This document shows positions 6,582 to 8,145 of a stretch of DNA of 8,145 nucleotides, piece after piece; the first letter of the stretch is position 1, and every line of letters begins with the position of its first letter. A program made the position numbers and the translations under genes. The notes beneath the pieces were generated by a model. The model did no database searches. It worked only from the letters and a program-made list of their open reading frames with translations, and had not been told where the DNA came from. The DNA comes from Pseudobdellovibrio sp. (lineage in GTDB: Bacteria; Bdellovibrionota; Bdellovibrionia; Bdellovibrionales; Bdellovibrionaceae): NCBI GenBank assembly GCA_025449725.1, contig JANWIU010000170.1, positions 1 to 8,145 of the forward strand, in the 5' to 3' direction.

Positions 6582-7124
6582 GAAGAGTTTGTTAAACAGA
6601 AACTGTATGGCTGTTTCGACGTAATCGTTTAACACGATTTCAAAGGAATGGCCCATGCCGTTTACGATTTCAAAACTTAGTCCGGCAACAAAAACCACCA
6701 CAACTGATAACCAAAACGCCTTGATGACAATATGGGTAGATCTAACGTCATTTAATCGAAGTTCTTCGATGCAATCTTCGATCTTCTTCATCATAAAACG
6801 AAGTTCTTTAAAATGCTCTTTGAACTTGTCTTTCAATTCCTGTTGCTTGGTACGAGTTAAGCTCGAAATGCCAGGAAAGTTACGTTTTGTTCGGATTGCA
6901 TAAATGAGGTCAATCGAATGAAGCAGGTATCTTTCAACTTTGAGCTTAAAATTCGGATATTCAGAATCAGACTCTAAAAATTCTTTAAGGGTTTTAATTG
7001 CGCGGTCGTATTCTTCATTGATAACAAGAGTTAAAATATTATACCTAAGAGTATCCGGACGACCGAGGTCGCTGGCGTCAATATCATTAACTTTACTCTG
7101 CGTTTTTAGTGCTGGATCACCCAT
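6579..7124 (-). CDS. Small membrane protein with C-terminal transmembrane segment, unknown function
   Basis: 181 residues of no family I recognise. The N-terminal 130 residues are soluble, charged and mostly helical (INEEYDRAIKTLKEFLESDS, then KQQELKDKFKEHFKELRFMM), the latter with coiled-coil character. One membrane segment follows (about 132-151, IVIKAFWLSVVVVFVAGLSF), then about 30 residues rich in hydrophobic positions that could form an amphipathic helix. With no signal peptide, this is a tail-anchored-type layout with the large domain probably in the cytoplasm. The ATG at 7124 is the only reasonable start: an in-frame TAA sits two codons upstream and no other start codon appears in the first 30 codons. 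It has no Shine-Dalgarno. Instead a FliA-type -10 motif ends 7 nt before the ATG. Confidence 0.75.
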   Translation of the reverse strand: MGDPALKTQSKVNDIDASDLGRPDTLRYNILTLVINEEYDRAIKTLKEFLESDSEYPNFKLKVERYLLHSIDLIYAIRTKRNFPGISSLTRTKQQELKDKFKEHFKELRFMMKKIEDCIEELRLNDVRSTHIVIKAFWLSVVVVFVAGLSFEIVNGMGHSFEIVLNDYVETAIQFLFNKLF

Positions 7125-7131
7125 GAATTAC

Positions 7132-7158
7132 TTATCGGCCGACCCTCTAAAAAATAAA
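7132..7158 (-). promoter_or_regulatory. Candidate FliA (sigma-28) promoter
   Basis: The minus strand contains GCCGATAA (7139-7132), identical to the sigma-28 -10 consensus. A TTTA (7158-7155) lies 15 bp upstream, where the consensus has TAAA; counting the longer -35 form, TTTATTTT matches TAAAGTTT at five of eight positions. It lies 7 nt before the ATG of the 181-residue membrane protein. An 8-bp match can occur by chance in a window of this size, so its position is the main support. Confidence 0.4.
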
Positions 7159-7169
7159 CCTGGCTCATG

Positions 7170-7258
7170 GTCCAGTTTTGTCTCAAGGTGATTCAACCTC
7201 GACCAATTTATGGCAAACTGGACTAAGCGCTGCAGAAGTTTTCAGACCAATGCATGGC
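7170..7258. repeat. Short inverted and direct repeats in a divergent intergenic region
   Basis: GTCCAGTTT (7170-7178) is inverted as AAACTGGAC (7215-7223). GACCAATTTATGGC (7201-7214) recurs as GACCAATGCATGGC (7245-7258), 12 of 14 bases equal and 44 bp apart, about four helical turns. The region separates two divergent starts, so these could be regulator-binding sites. I found no convincing sigma-70 promoter here for the plus-strand gene, though one is expected. Confidence 0.45.
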
Positions 7259-7272
7259 GGCTTACGAACTTC

Positions 7273-7278
7273 AGGAGG
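7273..7278 (+). promoter_or_regulatory. Strong ribosome-binding site of the coiled-coil gene
   Basis: A full AGGAGG sits 5 nt before the ATG at 7284. It is the best Shine-Dalgarno in the window and fixes this start. Confidence 0.9.
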
Positions 7279-7283
7279 AAGTT

Positions 7284-8145
7284 ATGGAATTTGAAATCAA
7301 AGATCTTGAAATTATTGATTCCGCACGCGACACCCACTCAACCATTACTCAAGCAGCTTCCGCCCCGAATTCCATGATCTTAAACGAACTTCATAAAGAA
7401 ACAGAAGAGCTTCAAGCCAAGTTAAAATTGAACTATCGCCGCCTTCTGCTGTTTGAAACTGAAAACCACAGGCTTATGGAAGAAAAAAACAAACTTTTTT
7501 TCGAAGCCCAGGATTACATGCAAAAGAATCAGTTGCTGACTGAAAAGAATGAGGACTTGCAACGCCAAAATACAATGGCGGCTAATTCCGAGAAACTGAT
7601 GATTGAAAAAGTGGAATCCCTTGAAACCATTAATCGCACTCAGCTGAATGAAATCCGCCGCTTTTCTAAATTTCATACCAAAATACAGGAAGTCGTTAAA
7701 CCTCTTGTACAAAAAATGAAAACCCAAATTGCAGAACTGAAGAAGGAATTACTTCAGGCGCAAAAAGTAAACTCAAATTTAAATCTGGCTTACACTGAGT
7801 TAAGACAAAGGTCAGAAATTGAAATTAAGAAACGTTCTCTGGAAATCGAAACTCTTAAACAGGATAAGAATGGCATTATCTCTACATATGAAGAGCAAAT
7901 CCATTCATTCTCTAAAGAAATTCTGGCTTTACAGGCGCAAACTCAGGATCAAGAAAAAGAAATTGCCCGCCTTAAGAAAGCTGTTGAGTTCAAGAATTAT
8001 TTTGAAAATGAAGTTATTCGATTCAAACGCATTCATGAAGAAGATCAAAAACAGATTTCTGAATTGGGCCAGAAAAAGGCCGCTTCTGAAGCCAGAGTTT
8101 TATCTGGCGAACAACAGTTGCTCGAATGCACGACTGAGCTTTCAA
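7284..8145 (+). CDS. Long coiled-coil protein, C-terminus outside the window
   Basis: The first 287 codons are visible and the frame is open to the right edge. After a short polar N-terminus (MEFEIKDLEIIDSARD, 1-16) and a Ser/Ala/Pro linker (20-30), residues about 33-287 are almost continuous heptad-type helix rich in Glu, Lys, Gln and Leu. Examples are LNELHKETEELQAKL, LIEK-type repeats, and ELKKELLQAQ near 151-160. A Pro at 140 (VVKPLVQKM) is the one obvious break. There is no signal peptide or membrane segment in the visible part, so a cytoplasmic structural or scaffold role is plausible. Annotations such as SMC-like or myosin-like are common for such sequences but would reflect composition only; no Walker motif is seen. 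Translation should be efficient given the AGGAGG site. Confidence 0.85.
   Translation, partial: MEFEIKDLEIIDSARDTHSTITQAASAPNSMILNELHKETEELQAKLKLNYRRLLLFETENHRLMEEKNKLFFEAQDYMQKNQLLTEKNEDLQRQNTMAANSEKLMIEKVESLETINRTQLNEIRRFSKFHTKIQEVVKPLVQKMKTQIAELKKELLQAQKVNSNLNLAYTELRQRSEIEIKKRSLEIETLKQDKNGIISTYEEQIHSFSKEILALQAQTQDQEKEIARLKKAVEFKNYFENEVIRFKRIHEEDQKQISELGQKKAASEARVLSGEQQLLECTTELS

Noticed and set aside
6561..6625. Intrinsic terminator after the VKOR-DsbA gene
   Set aside because: Only a weak AAACAG/CTGTTT pairing inside the opposing gene is present, with no GC-rich stem and no T-run.
7422..7727. 101-codon minus-strand open frame opposite the coiled-coil gene
   Set aside because: It is the antisense shadow of a Glu/Lys-rich coil (hence its Phe/Leu-rich translation) and lacks a ribosome-binding site.

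Overview
The window is a chromosomal segment of roughly 40-43% G+C (estimated by eye) from a Gram-negative bacterium. It holds eight protein-coding genes: six complete and two running off the ends. I see no RNA genes, phage or insertion-sequence genes, or CRISPR array. Several things fit a predatory-type bacterium of the Bdellovibrionota, such as a low-G+C Bdellovibrio relative: a fused VKOR-DsbA protein, a DUF4388-like protein, long coiled-coil proteins, lineage-restricted envelope proteins and a FliA-type promoter motif. This placement is inference; no marker gene in the window proves it.

Layout. Positions 1-3300 hold a tightly packed minus-strand operon, read right to left. It starts with a membrane-anchored coiled-coil/TPR-like protein (3300-2698). 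A secreted protein with a tentative FecR-like region follows (2701-2027), then pyruvate kinase (2008-521), then a DUF4388/PATAN-like protein that leaves the window at base 1. The junctions are a 4-nt ATGA overlap, an 18-nt gap and a 1-nt TGATG overlap, so co-transcription and translational coupling are likely. An HU-family DNA-binding protein (3390-3662, plus) diverges from this operon. It converges on a 530-residue protein with an N-terminal ChaN-like domain (5327-3735, minus). A 22-bp perfect inverted repeat fills the gap between these two stop codons. Divergent from the ChaN-like gene is the VKOR-DsbA fusion (about 5379-6560, plus). It converges on a small tail-anchored-type membrane protein (7124-6579, minus). 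After a 159-bp divergent intergenic region with a FliA-like promoter motif and short repeats, a long coiled-coil protein (7284 onward, plus) leaves the right edge.

How the genes may work together. Pyruvate kinase has the Leu/Gln/Lys/Val residues of the K+-independent branch. It shares an operon with two envelope proteins and a DUF4388-like protein, an unusual setting for a glycolytic gene. Both envelope proteins carry a cysteine pair in the part predicted to be periplasmic, and the VKOR-DsbA fusion is the kind of enzyme that would oxidise such pairs; that link is inference. Two minus-strand genes (ChaN-like and tail-anchored) lack a clear Shine-Dalgarno. Each has a promoter-like -10 element ending exactly 7 nt before its ATG, which suggests leaderless mRNAs.
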